From Candidatus Margulisiibacteriota bacterium (GTDB lineage Bacteria; Margulisbacteria; Marinamargulisbacteria; UBA817), in NCBI GenBank assembly GCA_016779165.1, contig JADHOE010000015.1, positions 1 to 32,938 on the forward strand: a stretch of DNA of 32,938 bases. The letters run 5' to 3'. The notes under the pieces are model-generated. The model was given only the letters and a program-made list of their open reading frames with translations, was not told the origin of the DNA and searched no databases. A program made the position numbers and the translations under genes. The first letter of the stretch is position 1; each line of letters opens with the position of its first letter. This document shows, piece by piece, positions 19,909 through 28,649 of the stretch.

Positions 19909-21383
19909 TGGAACAAACACAAACCACAGAATCAGAATTTGATGTCCGAAAAAAAAAGCTGGCTGACTATCAACAGTCCGGCACCAACCCATTTGCCTAT
20001 TCATTTCATCGGTCCCATGCCATTGCGGAAACATTGGACTTGGGCGCCGCTTGCCAGGCGGGTGAAAAAACAACGCATACGGTACGAATCAGTGGCCGAA
20101 TCAAGGCCAAACGCGGCCATGGCAAAGCCATTTTCGCCAATATTACGGATCAATCTGGAAGCATTCAACTGTACGCTTCGGTCAACACACTATCATCGTT
20201 TGATGCCTTTAGCTTGCTTGATGTGGGCGACATTGTTGGCGTTGAAGGACTGTTGTTTTCCACTCGCCGTGGTGAACTGAGTGTGGATGTTCAATCGTTT
20301 GAATTGCTAACCAAATCATTGCACCCACTGCCTGAAAAATACCATGGCTTGCAAGATAAAGAAGCCCGATACCGCAGGCGCTATGTGGACTTAATTGCCA
20401 ACCCTGATGTAATGGCGGTGTTCAAAACCCGATCAGACATTGTTCGCAATATTCGCAACCTGTTGGCCAAGCAAGGGTTTATGGAAGTTGAAACCCCCGT
20501 ATTGCAGCACATTTATGGAGGGGCATCGGCGCGCCCATTCATTACGCACCATAACGAACTGAAACAAGACCTATATTTGCGCATTGCATTGGAACTGCAC
20601 TTAAAGCGATTGATTGTTGGTGGTTTCGAGAAAATTTTTGAAATTGGGCGCGTGTTCCGCAACGAAGGGGTATCGTTCAAACATAACCCTGAATATACCC
20701 TGCTTGAACTGTACCAAGCCTATGCGGATTACTCCGATATGATGACCTTAACAGAAACCTTAATGCACGATTTGGTGGTGCAGGCATGGGGGTCTGAAAC
20801 CATTGACTACCAAGGTCAATCGCTGAATTTCTCAACCCCATTTAAGCGTGTCTCCATGCGAGACGCCATTTTGGAGCATGCCGGAATTGATATCCATACC
20901 GCTGAAACATCGGACATGTTAACTGCCCTTCAGGGCAAGGGAAAAGAATTCTCTAGCCATTCACCCAAAGGCGAACTGATTAACGAATTATACGATACCT
21001 TTGTGGAACACCATTTAATTCAGCCCACCTTCATTGTGGACTACCCCATCGAAACATCCCCACTGGCCAAGAAAAATCGTAATAACCCGGCCTACGTGGA
21101 GCGGTTTGAATTGATTGTTAATAAAATGGAGATTGCGAATGCCTTTTCCGAATTAAACGACCCCATCGACCAGGCCGAGCGGTTTGAGGCCCAGCAATTG
21201 GCCAAAGCGGCTGGCTTTGACGAGGCACACGAAACAGACGACGACTTTATTGAAGCCTTATCTTATGGCATGCCACCAACAGGCGGTTTGGGAATTGGTA
21301 TTGACCGGGTGGTGATGTTGCTTACCAACTCAGCATCAATCCGCGATGTGATTTTGTTTCCGCACTTAAAGCAGACGCATTAG
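19905..21383 (+). CDS. lysS: Lysyl-tRNA synthetase, class II
   Basis: Charges tRNA-Lys. The 492 residues contain an N-terminal OB-fold anticodon-binding domain (VRISGRIKAKRGHGKAIFAN, about 60-79) and the class II catalytic core. Motif 2 is RVFRNEGVSFKHNPEYT and motif 3 is GGLGIGIDRVVML near the C-terminus. Length is normal for bacterial LysRS. Two ATG codons stand in tandem at 19905 and 19908; the first fits the leaderless spacing. The tRNA-Arg gene lies downstream on the same strand. Confidence 0.96.
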   Translation: MMEQTQTTESEFDVRKKKLADYQQSGTNPFAYSFHRSHAIAETLDLGAACQAGEKTTHTVRISGRIKAKRGHGKAIFANITDQSGSIQLYASVNTLSSFDAFSLLDVGDIVGVEGLLFSTRRGELSVDVQSFELLTKSLHPLPEKYHGLQDKEARYRRRYVDLIANPDVMAVFKTRSDIVRNIRNLLAKQGFMEVETPVLQHIYGGASARPFITHHNELKQDLYLRIALELHLKRLIVGGFEKIFEIGRVFRNEGVSFKHNPEYTLLELYQAYADYSDMMTLTETLMHDLVVQAWGSETIDYQGQSLNFSTPFKRVSMRDAILEHAGIDIHTAETSDMLTALQGKGKEFSSHSPKGELINELYDTFVEHHLIQPTFIVDYPIETSPLAKKNRNNPAYVERFELIVNKMEIANAFSELNDPIDQAERFEAQQLAKAAGFDEAHETDDDFIEALSYGMPPTGGLGIGIDRVVMLLTNSASIRDVILFPHLKQTH

Positions 21384-21409
21384 GAATCAAGTGACTTAAG
21401 GGGGATGTG

Positions 21410-21457
21410 TCTTTCGTTATTAATTGTTCGTTCAATTGATATAATCACCCTGTTGCG
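21410..21457 (+). repeat. Upstream copy of the tRNA-Arg promoter (48-bp direct repeat, copy 1)
   Basis: This 48-base stretch matches 21581-21628 at 43 of 48 positions and includes a TATAAT at 21440-21445 followed by the same CACCCTGTTGCG. In copy 2 the last GCG is the first three bases of the tRNA; here it runs into unrelated sequence. It is therefore a second potential promoter, with a start site near 21452, firing into the hairpin that follows. Confidence 0.75.
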
Positions 21458-21463
21458 TTATCA

Positions 21464-21581
21464 AAACACCGTCAAAATGGCTCAAGCTGCGTTTCATTCT
21501 CAAAAAAATTTCCTCGATTACAGCCGTAAACTCCGGGATTTTTCTTCCGAAGGCCTTGCTTGCTCCATTTTCAAGGTGTTT
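21464..21581 (+). ncRNA. Candidate structured RNA: long imperfect hairpin between two promoter copies
   Basis: Arms 21464-21487 and 21558-21581 are complementary at 20 of 24 positions. The 70-base interior contains further partial pairing and an apical TTAC-AGCC-GTAA stem at 21518-21529, centred almost exactly on the same axis. A TATAAT-type promoter lies just upstream (21440-21445). It could be a transcribed small RNA, a processed tRNA leader or a remnant of a small mobile hairpin element. No RNA family is recognised. Confidence 0.4.
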
Positions 21582-21625
21582 CTTTCGTTTTCAATTGTTT
21601 GTTCAGTTGGTATAATCACCCTGTT

Positions 21626-21628
<3 letters not shown>
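21581..21628 (+). promoter_or_regulatory. tRNA-Arg promoter (48-bp direct repeat, copy 2)
   Basis: TATAAT at 21611-21616 ends 9 bases before the first base of the mature tRNA. The -35 region is weak (TTTTC/TTCGTT-like). The repeat includes the first three tRNA bases. Confidence 0.65.
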
Positions 21629-21702
<74 letters not shown>

Positions 21703-21719
21703 TTACATTTTGAACCTAG

Positions 21720-21746
21720 AACCACCCTTTTGAGAGTGGTTTTTTA
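21720..21746 (+). terminator. Rho-independent terminator after tRNA-Arg
   Basis: A stem AACCAC (21720-21725) with GTGGTT (21736-21741) around a 10-base loop is followed by a run of T. It lies 17 bases after the tRNA. Confidence 0.75.
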
Positions 21747-21806
21747 GTATCTGGGAGGAAGGAAAATCTCCAAAATATCTCCAAATTGTGAGATACCTAG
21801 AGTTAT

Positions 21807-22157
21807 ATGAAGTTGATGATAAAGAAAATACCAGGTTTAAAAAATATCTTGTTTAGAGCAGGTATACTAATCGGATTTTTTCATTTATGGGTTTACTGGA
21901 CAATGATGTTAATGGCATTTTCAGATGAACCATCAACAACTAGAGATTATGTTTGGTCATTCTTATTTATGCTTGTTCCTAATATTGGAATCCTTTTAGC
22001 TGTTTTCCCCTTTCCAAAACTCATTAAATGGATGGCTGTTTTACCTATTATGTTATCCTCTTTTCTCTATGTAACTATTTTTTGGGCAGCTATCCCTGCT
22101 TGGGAATTTGCTACCATTGGTCTGTTAACAAATCTAGGTGCCGTATTGTTTCTTTAA
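21807..22157 (+). CDS. Small hydrophobic membrane protein of unknown function
   Basis: A 116-residue protein with about four hydrophobic segments (near 17-36, 48-66, 74-91 and 95-115) and a basic N-terminus (MKLMIKKIPG). No family is recognised and no Shine-Dalgarno is clear. Its codons favour A/T third bases (GTT, AAT, GCT, TTA, AGA), unlike most of the window, which leans to GCC, ACC and CCC. Together with the position just after a tRNA gene this suggests acquired DNA, although no integrase or attachment repeat is visible. Confidence 0.5.
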   Translation: MKLMIKKIPGLKNILFRAGILIGFFHLWVYWTMMLMAFSDEPSTTRDYVWSFLFMLVPNIGILLAVFPFPKLIKWMAVLPIMLSSFLYVTIFWAAIPAWEFATIGLLTNLGAVLFL

Positions 22158-22212
22158 GTATATCGACCAACAAATAGTTTACCTGTATCGCAATAAAGCC
22201 CCGACATTTGAG

Positions 22213-23610
22213 CTACTCAAACACAGTTCCCTTTACCACAATGTGCCATTTTGGCCGCTTCCAGCTGTTTCTAAAGTCTTCCACGCCTTTGCATTGGGCC
22301 ACATTTAACCGTTCATCCCCATCTAAAAATTTTACCAATTCGAATTGCGGTGATTTTTTTTCCAATTCTTTATCAAACACTTTTGCAAACTGATTTGCCG
22401 GTAAAACAGGTTTGCCAAGAACATGGTCAAATGGCAAATTAAGCCCCTGGAGTCCATCAGACGTTTCATATGATTTATAAACAAGTTCGGTGCATACCAA
22501 CGCTTTATCCGATCGAAAATCAAAATCATAATCATATGGCCGGCCGACATAGCCAAACGCTCTTAATATGGCCCTTTCTTTCACTTCTTTAGGTAAATTT
22601 GGACGTAAAATGGCCACTGAATCAGCCGCACATGAATATTCAAGCGACGTAAATGTTACCCCTGGCGCATGGGACTCAATCACGCGTGGCGCATAATTGT
22701 TTTCATCTTTTTTCAAACAATCGCTATAGTTTGGTTGTTGGTATAATGATGCTTCAAATGTGTCACAAAAATACGCTGAGCGGGTTTGTGGAGTTCCAAT
22801 GTAAAGCGCAGCATGTGGCCAAAACCCTGGTATCCCAAGATTGGAAAGGTGCCACTCCCTACGGGCCAATACAATATCCCCAGGTAACAAACTCGGGATT
22901 AACGCTTGTATTTGCTGATTCGATATCAGCCGGTGGCCAATTCGCCTTACTTTTAGGGTTCCAAGAAACAGTGACTTTTTTTGGATTGGGTGCCACAATT
23001 CCTGAATTTTCTCTGTTACAATTTTCAATCCATTTTTAAGGGTGTTTTGAATGCCAGAGTGCGCCTTTGTATTCCAAATATAATCCACATTCTGTTTTAT
23101 AATATCAGTCAATGGCGATGGAAAACTCGCAGGCACTATTGCTTTATGGATTAACGAATATTTTATAAAGTCCCTGGCCTTATTTACATGCAGAAACTGA
23201 TACTTCAAATGCGCATATGATTTGGATGGTAGGCCAATGTCAGGGGTTGATTGGTTTAAGATCACGTGGATGGATGGGTTCAACTCAAAATACTTAATAA
23301 ATTCCAATGAATATCGGTAACTAATTAAAAAACAGGCATATGAATTTAAAAAGAGTTGAAAGGCTTCTTCATTATTTTGATTCAAGGTCTTCAAATTAAA
23401 CCGATCATGCATGGCATCTAGTGTTAACTGATAATCCAAAAACTTATTCCAAATGCCCCATAACTGGGTCCGTTGATCCTTTGTTAACAGGCTGTTTTTG
23501 GAATCTAATATGTCCTCATGATTCTTTAAGTATTCAAGTGTGGCCTGAAGCCCATCTCTGCAAAGAATAATTGGGTTCACTGTAGCCCCCTTGCTACCCG
23601 TAAACTGCAT
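22213..23610 (-). CDS. YiiX/YebB-like permuted papain-fold (NlpC/P60 superfamily) hydrolase
   Basis: The C-terminal part (about 240-440 of 465 residues) is a YiiX-type circularly permuted NlpC/P60 domain. LLPGDIVLARR (241-251) and the catalytic H266 in WPHAALYIG come first, then RPYDYDFDFRSDKALVCTELVY with the nucleophile C373 followed by E375. Relatives are thought to act on amide or ester bonds of lipids, peptidoglycan or proteins; the substrate here is unknown. The first 230 residues are a helical region I do not recognise. There is no signal peptide, so it probably acts in the cytoplasm or at the inner membrane. A GTG at 23580, preceded by AAGGGGG at 6 bases, is a better-supported start than the ATG at 23610 and would shorten the protein by 10 residues. 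Confidence 0.82.
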   Translation of the reverse strand: MQFTGSKGATVNPIILCRDGLQATLEYLKNHEDILDSKNSLLTKDQRTQLWGIWNKFLDYQLTLDAMHDRFNLKTLNQNNEEAFQLFLNSYACFLISYRYSLEFIKYFELNPSIHVILNQSTPDIGLPSKSYAHLKYQFLHVNKARDFIKYSLIHKAIVPASFPSPLTDIIKQNVDYIWNTKAHSGIQNTLKNGLKIVTEKIQELWHPIQKKSLFLGTLKVRRIGHRLISNQQIQALIPSLLPGDIVLARREWHLSNLGIPGFWPHAALYIGTPQTRSAYFCDTFEASLYQQPNYSDCLKKDENNYAPRVIESHAPGVTFTSLEYSCAADSVAILRPNLPKEVKERAILRAFGYVGRPYDYDFDFRSDKALVCTELVYKSYETSDGLQGLNLPFDHVLGKPVLPANQFAKVFDKELEKKSPQFELVKFLDGDERLNVAQCKGVEDFRNSWKRPKWHIVVKGTVFE

Positions 23611-23646
23611 GCAGTGGCGCCGCTTTTTGGACTACGTATATACCTA

Positions 23647-23684
23647 ATTATAGAACGTAAAATCATGGTATCCATGTCTACCAT
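23647..23684. promoter_or_regulatory. Putative -10 of the YiiX-like gene and adjacent inverted repeat
   Basis: A minus-strand TATAAT (23652-23647) points toward the hydrolase gene. Just upstream of it ATGGTA-N8-TACCAT (23665-23684) is a perfect 6-8-6 inverted repeat over its expected -35 zone, which fits a regulator site. No regulator can be named. Confidence 0.35.
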
Positions 23685-23802
23685 ACCATACGACTAAATT
23701 AACCAAAATATAATGAGCCAACCAACACCGTTTGGATATACCGGCACCTTAACATATGGGCAATCGCCACCACACCCACTGGTCGTTCGACATTGTTTGC
23801 AC

Positions 23803-23808
23803 TACTAT
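23803..23808 (+). promoter_or_regulatory. Predicted -10 of the 23815 outer-membrane gene, leaderless geometry
   Basis: TACTAT ends exactly 6 bases before the ATG at 23815. The -35 candidate TGGTCG, 17 bases upstream, matches the consensus at only 3 of 6 positions. The spacing supports 23815 as the real start. Confidence 0.4.
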
Positions 23809-23814
23809 AGGTTT

Positions 23815-24801
23815 ATGAAACATATCCAAATTTTTGCCTTTATTTATATCATTTTTAATTTAAACACTGCATATGCTCATTGGGATGCCCATCGGCCAGA
23901 CGCCCATGCCCCCATCTCAATTATGGGTGACCATACCCATAGCAAAGGGGACTGGATGGTTAGTACCCGATACATGGGCATGACCATGAACACCTTGATG
24001 AAGGGTCATGATACCATTACTGAAAGTAATGCACTGGCTGATTACATGATGATTCCAACTTCCATGGAGTCCCAAATGTTAATGATTGGAGCCATGCACG
24101 CACCCAGCGATACCATTACCCTAATGGTCGGTATCCCCTACATCTCAAAGTCAATGGGCATGAAAAACAGAATGGGCATGTTATCAAACGCACGTTCCCA
24201 AGGATTCGGTGATTTAAAAGCATCTGGATTGATTACCCTTTATAAAAAAAAGGGGCATCAGGTGCATGCCAGTATTGGTGCAAGCCTACCTACGGGTAAA
24301 ATTGATCAAACAAACGCTGAGGGCAAAATCATGGGATATGGCATGCAATTGGGGGCTGGCTCTATTGGGGTATTGCCAGGCATTACCTATTTGGGGCAAA
24401 CACAAGGATTATCTTGGGGGGCCCAACTGAAAGGAGCATTTCCCTTGGGCAGCAACGAAAGGGGTTACCGTCTTGGCAATGCCAGCGAAGCCAATGTTTG
24501 GGCCGGAGCCATTGTCCACCCATCGCTAAGCATTGGGGCACATATTCAATCCAAATGGAACAATGCCATTCAAGGCAAGGACGCGGACTTAAATGCTGCC
24601 ATGTCACCAGGCAATGACCCCAGTTTGCACGCATCCTCACAAACCAACATGGGGCTAGGAATCAACTATTTAGGCCGACACGGGGGCCTTAAGGGGCACC
24701 GAATCGCCATTGAATGGTTAACGCCCATCAACCAATACAAAAAAGGGGTTCATCTAAAAAAGGATTCGATGATTGTTGCTGGTTGGCAACATAGCTTCTA
24801 G
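23815..24801 (+). CDS. Met/His-rich outer-membrane protein of the 'transporter' (MetA-pathway phenol degradation-like) type
   Basis: A predicted beta-barrel of about 328 residues. The frame is open from 23713, but the signal peptide MKHIQIFAFIYII ... TAYA begins at 23815, so I start there. The mature N-terminus is rich in metal-liganding residues (AHWDAHRPDAHAPISIMGDH) and Met (YMGMTMNTLMKGH; PTSMESQMLMIGAM). The pattern 'GDHxHxKGxWMxSxRYM', 'APSDTITLMVGIPYI', 'GFGDLKASG' and 'LPTGKID' is shared by a group of outer-membrane proteins usually annotated only as 'transporter', some next to copper or redox genes. It ends WQHSF with C-terminal Phe. It is convergent with the HTTM-DCC gene, with one base between stops. 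Confidence 0.75.
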   Translation: MKHIQIFAFIYIIFNLNTAYAHWDAHRPDAHAPISIMGDHTHSKGDWMVSTRYMGMTMNTLMKGHDTITESNALADYMMIPTSMESQMLMIGAMHAPSDTITLMVGIPYISKSMGMKNRMGMLSNARSQGFGDLKASGLITLYKKKGHQVHASIGASLPTGKIDQTNAEGKIMGYGMQLGAGSIGVLPGITYLGQTQGLSWGAQLKGAFPLGSNERGYRLGNASEANVWAGAIVHPSLSIGAHIQSKWNNAIQGKDADLNAAMSPGNDPSLHASSQTNMGLGINYLGRHGGLKGHRIAIEWLTPINQYKKGVHLKKDSMIVAGWQHSF

Positions 24802-24802
24802 A

Positions 24803-25927
24803 TTAGGGCAAAAACCGACGTTGTTCTTCGGTACTCGGTCGCCGACAAGACGCCCATTTTCCAAACCAACGGTAACGGTGTTTGGCCACCCAATCGTATA
24901 CTGCATCTCTGATAAACCAAGGAACAATACGCAGCAGTGACCCAATGGCCCATACCCCACCCAAGTCACGGCATATCTCCAGCACTGCCCGAGACTTTGT
25001 GAAGACATGTATGCCTCGAACATAAATGATGCTGCTCAGGGGAATGTGATTGGGCAACGCATAAGATTTGGCGGCTTCGCCCTGCAGGGGACTGAATTGA
25101 AGCCGTTTAGCGGTATCAATGTCCAATAATAGGTCGATCCATCCGTTGCACAAGCCACATACCCCATCAAACACCACCAATCGGGCAATGCCACGCTTCC
25201 TTGGCTGGAACCACTTGAATTCAACTAAGATTAAGTGCATCACCACCATTAATGCCCATGCCATGACGGATGGGGATACCATGCCATGCACCAATACCAT
25301 CATCAACCAAGCAACCACACGGGTGTGACGAAACCAAATAAAGAGCACCACCACAACAACCAAGGCATATTGAATCTGATCAAAGGCATGAAGTGAGTCA
25401 GATTTGAATAACCGCATAACACCAGTTAAAAAAAGACCAAAAAATACCGCCCACGTTGCAATGATTAATCCCTTTGGGCATTGCCAACTGGGGTGCCCGG
25501 CCCAATCACCAATGCTTCCCCCTTCTCGCCTTGGAGTCACCATAAATGCAACCAACACCCACAACACGCCCAACCAAAGCATTACCTCACCTTGGCCCCA
25601 CTGCAGTAGCATTACACCAACGAGCAACACCCCACCAAGCACTTGCCGCCGAATCCCCACAGCCATTAATAACGACACAATGGCTAAAACCAGCATGATT
25701 ACTGGCACCACCCATGGAAAGACTGCATCGGCTCCGTTAAAAAATACCCCCAATGGATGATCCGCCATACCCATGTGTCCACCATTCGACACCAACAACC
25801 GAATAGACCCCCACCCCTTCGCTAAAAAAAGGACACCCAACACCGTGCCAAACAAGCATCGTACTAGGGCGAAGTGCCATTGAGATAATGGGATGATCCG
25901 GGCAGACTTAAATTGTTGCTGCATCAT
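24803..25927 (-). CDS. HTTM-like membrane domain fused to a DCC (DUF393) thiol-disulfide domain
   Basis: Residues 1-245 of 374 contain about seven or eight membrane segments that resemble the HTTM (vitamin K carboxylase-like) or DoxX-like type. Residues 250-374 are a DCC/DUF393 domain starting LVVFDGVCGLCNGWIDLLL with the C-x2-C pair and continuing FSPLQGEAA. DCC proteins are predicted thiol-disulfide oxidoreductases. Fusion puts this redox pair on a membrane protein, probably on the cytoplasmic side, since a basic linker (RKRG) precedes it. Two ATG codons stand in tandem at the start, without a clear Shine-Dalgarno. Confidence 0.8.
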   Translation of the reverse strand: MMQQQFKSARIIPLSQWHFALVRCLFGTVLGVLFLAKGWGSIRLLVSNGGHMGMADHPLGVFFNGADAVFPWVVPVIMLVLAIVSLLMAVGIRRQVLGGVLLVGVMLLQWGQGEVMLWLGVLWVLVAFMVTPRREGGSIGDWAGHPSWQCPKGLIIATWAVFFGLFLTGVMRLFKSDSLHAFDQIQYALVVVVVLFIWFRHTRVVAWLMMVLVHGMVSPSVMAWALMVVMHLILVEFKWFQPRKRGIARLVVFDGVCGLCNGWIDLLLDIDTAKRLQFSPLQGEAAKSYALPNHIPLSSIIYVRGIHVFTKSRAVLEICRDLGGVWAIGSLLRIVPWFIRDAVYDWVAKHRYRWFGKWASCRRPSTEEQRRFLP

Positions 25928-26122
25928 CCTATAATTATGTTTGAAGACCCCAACGACCCATTATGAATACCCTCAATAAAATACATCGCCCAATAAATCA
26001 CATTTTCCAGTAGTGCATCAATGTTCCCCACATTTGCCGACCAAAACACACCATGTTTAATACAAGTAATTGGAAAATCATACCTTAAGTTTTATCGTTT
26101 TTTTTTGACGGCCATATTCAAT

Positions 26123-27679
26123 CTACTTTTTATGCACATAACCCCTATCAAATTCGGTATCGGCGTCTTTTTTTAGAATGTAAGTATGCATCATGCCTTT
26201 TCCTTTTACTTCAATTTCGCCCCTGTCTTCAATATTAAAATTTTGATCCTTAATTTTTTCGTAGGTGGCCGCCGACATGTGAACAATGCCTGGAATGCCA
26301 TGGGATTCCATTCGCGATGCTGTATTTACCGCGTCCCCCCATAAATCATAGGTAAACTTTTTCTTGCCCATAACACCCGCTACAACAGGGCCGGTGTGCA
26401 ACCCAATGCGCAAATCCAGTGCCTCGCCGTACTCTTCATTAAACGATCGCAGTTCATCGTACATATCCAAGGCCATATGAGCCATTTCAATGGCGTGATT
26501 TTTATAACGCCTTGGTGCGCCAGATACTAACATTAAAGCATCCCCAATGGTCTTGATTTTTTCAATTTTATATTTATCCAGTAAATCATCAAATTTGCTA
26601 AACAGAATATTCAATTTATACACCAACTCTTTAGGTGTATGCTTGGCGGAAAACACCGTAAACCCTACCAAATCCGAGAACAGTACCGTCACTTCATCGT
26701 AGCGATCCGCAATGGTTTCTTCTTTCTTTTTCAGTCGATCCGCAATAGACACTGGTAAAATGTTCAACAATAAATTATCTGATTTTGCTTTTTCTGCAGC
26801 CAACTGAGCCGTCCGCTCTCGCACTTTGTCTTCCAACGTACGGCTGTAATCCAATAACTCTTCTTGTTGCACACGAATTTTATCGACCATGTTATTAAAT
26901 GATTCAGATAACATACCCACTTCATCACGTGAAATAATTTCAACTTGGGTGGTGTAATTACCCGTAGCTACAATTTCATTCGCTTTCATTAATGATTTGA
27001 TGGGTCGAATAATAATATTGGTAAACAAATACCCAATCACAACCCCCAAGCAAATCACCAGAAACGTAATAATCGAACTTATAATTTGATTTCTTAAGAT
27101 GGCTTTTTCAATAATCTCTGTGGACACAACCACCAATGAATACCCAATCACCTCACCTTGGTCTACCTGTGCCAAGTCTGAAAAATACAATAAATCCGCC
27201 TCGTCAAGCACCACATTTTCACGACTTAATACCGGAGATACCAAAAATATTGAGGGGTATTCTAGCTCTGGCATTTCCAGTACTTGGGTACTGACACCGT
27301 ATTCAATTTCTGGAATAACCCCTGGCTTTGAAATTAATTTACTCAACATTCGTAAATCAAACTCATCCCGTTTTCCCAACGATAAAATAAACTTTTTTGG
27401 GTTAAGAACGGCTGAAAACAACACATTTTCATCCTTTTGAATATCCACCAACAATTCAGATAGCATGTCTTTGTTCGAAATTAAAACACCAAGCTCTGCA
27501 GAATCAGATAAATTCTTAACAATGGTTTCAGATTTGGTCTTTAAGGTTTCCAAATACAAATCTGCCTGCTTTTGCAAGAAAAACCGCGTTAAAATAACGG
27601 AAGTAACCACAATAAGCAAGGCAATCGCAATCACAAATTTAAACAGTAACGAAAACTTAACCTTTGGTTTTTCAGCCAT
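26123..27679 (-). CDS. Membrane-bound class III adenylate cyclase with HAMP domain
   Basis: A 518-residue receptor cyclase. Its order is membrane segment 1 (about 11-31), a periplasmic sensor region (32-198), membrane segment 2 (199-221), HAMP (222-275), a short coiled coil, and a class III cyclase domain (about 325-510). Metal-binding D336 (FSDLVGFT) and D380, the ATP-specifying pair K376 (EKIKTIGD) and D445 (YDLWGD), and the transition-state residues N452 and R456 (VNTASRM) are all present. It should therefore make cAMP rather than cGMP. Its ATG overlaps the stop of the upstream binding-protein gene by one base (TAATG). Confidence 0.92.
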   Translation of the reverse strand: MAEKPKVKFSLLFKFVIAIALLIVVTSVILTRFFLQKQADLYLETLKTKSETIVKNLSDSAELGVLISNKDMLSELLVDIQKDENVLFSAVLNPKKFILSLGKRDEFDLRMLSKLISKPGVIPEIEYGVSTQVLEMPELEYPSIFLVSPVLSRENVVLDEADLLYFSDLAQVDQGEVIGYSLVVVSTEIIEKAILRNQIISSIITFLVICLGVVIGYLFTNIIIRPIKSLMKANEIVATGNYTTQVEIISRDEVGMLSESFNNMVDKIRVQQEELLDYSRTLEDKVRERTAQLAAEKAKSDNLLLNILPVSIADRLKKKEETIADRYDEVTVLFSDLVGFTVFSAKHTPKELVYKLNILFSKFDDLLDKYKIEKIKTIGDALMLVSGAPRRYKNHAIEMAHMALDMYDELRSFNEEYGEALDLRIGLHTGPVVAGVMGKKKFTYDLWGDAVNTASRMESHGIPGIVHMSAATYEKIKDQNFNIEDRGEIEVKGKGMMHTYILKKDADTEFDRGYVHKK

Positions 27680-28605
27680 TATTTGTAAATAACTTCTGCG
27701 GCTTCCAGCACCTTTGGATCAATTGAAAATTTAAACTGGTTCATTACTTTTTCATTCACGCTATACATCACCTCATCAGGAAATTCGACCGGTGTAATCA
27801 TGGGGTTTTGACGCTTTTCAATTATTCGCCTGGCCATGGCTGCAGTTTTTTTACCAATATGCTCTGGGTTTGGGTCCATGCTCACATAAGCACCAAGCTT
27901 TAAATACGATTTTGATAGCCCCATGTAAGGCACCCTAAAACGGTTTAGCGATAACAAAATATACTGCAATGATTTTTTTGAATAAATTTTCTGATCCGCA
28001 GTGGACCATAACAATTGAATTTGATCTTTAAATAACAACTCCAACTGCTTTTGAATTTGATCTTTGGAATAAACTTCTTGAGACAATAATGTAAAATTAT
28101 GTTTTTCGGCCACTTTCTTGGCTTCATCAATTAACTCTTGATCCAAATAAGGTGTGTAAAGTGTGCCAATCCGCCGCATGTAAGGAAAGATTTTACGCAA
28201 GGTCGCAAATTGAGTGTCCAATGGGATATCAAGGGCCACACCGGTGGCATTTTTTCCGGGAAATTTTAAATTCTTAACCAACTCAGTACGATCTGGCCGG
28301 AACACCATGGTAAATAAAATGGGCTCACGTTTCAATTTGGTTTGCAATAATTTGGTTGCCTTTGTTCCCACAGAAATGGTTAATTTGGGGCGATCTTTTT
28401 TAATCGCCTTTGCAAGAACATCAACGGTTTGACGGTCAACCGTCGCTACTTTTAACTCATAATCAGCATTCAACTCAGTTGTTATGGTATCAATTGCTGC
28501 ATTGTAAGCCGGTAGATTTTGTTGTTTTACAATGTAAATCAATGGCTTTGCCAATGCATGGATGCTAGAAAAACCAATCATTATTAAAATCAAATATGTC
28601 TTCAT
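27679..28605 (-). CDS. Periplasmic binding protein of the ABC_sub_bind (TrpX-like) family
   Basis: A 308-residue exported ligand-binding protein with signal peptide MKTYLILIMIGF ... ALA before KPL. The fold signature of PF04392-type proteins is visible: TISVGTKATKLLQ, PILFTMVFRPDR, GVALDIPLDTQFATLRKIFP, RRIGTLYTP and PYMGLSKSYLKLGAYVSMDPNPEHIGKKTAAMA. No permease or ATPase gene is nearby. Its stop overlaps the start of the adenylate cyclase by one base, so it most likely serves as the ligand sensor for that receptor. AAAGGG lies 9 bases before the ATG. It is divergent from queE. Confidence 0.85.
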   Translation of the reverse strand: MKTYLILIMIGFSSIHALAKPLIYIVKQQNLPAYNAAIDTITTELNADYELKVATVDRQTVDVLAKAIKKDRPKLTISVGTKATKLLQTKLKREPILFTMVFRPDRTELVKNLKFPGKNATGVALDIPLDTQFATLRKIFPYMRRIGTLYTPYLDQELIDEAKKVAEKHNFTLLSQEVYSKDQIQKQLELLFKDQIQLLWSTADQKIYSKKSLQYILLSLNRFRVPYMGLSKSYLKLGAYVSMDPNPEHIGKKTAAMARRIIEKRQNPMITPVEFPDEVMYSVNEKVMNQFKFSIDPKVLEAAEVIYK

Positions 28606-28649
28606 GGAATTTACCCTTTCATATTATTTTACACAAATCAGTCCAAAAA

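Noticed and set aside
25928-26122. Gene or terminator between the cyclase and the HTTM-DCC gene
   Set aside because: Only very short frames (16 codons at most from an ATG) and a T-rich run without a stem were found.
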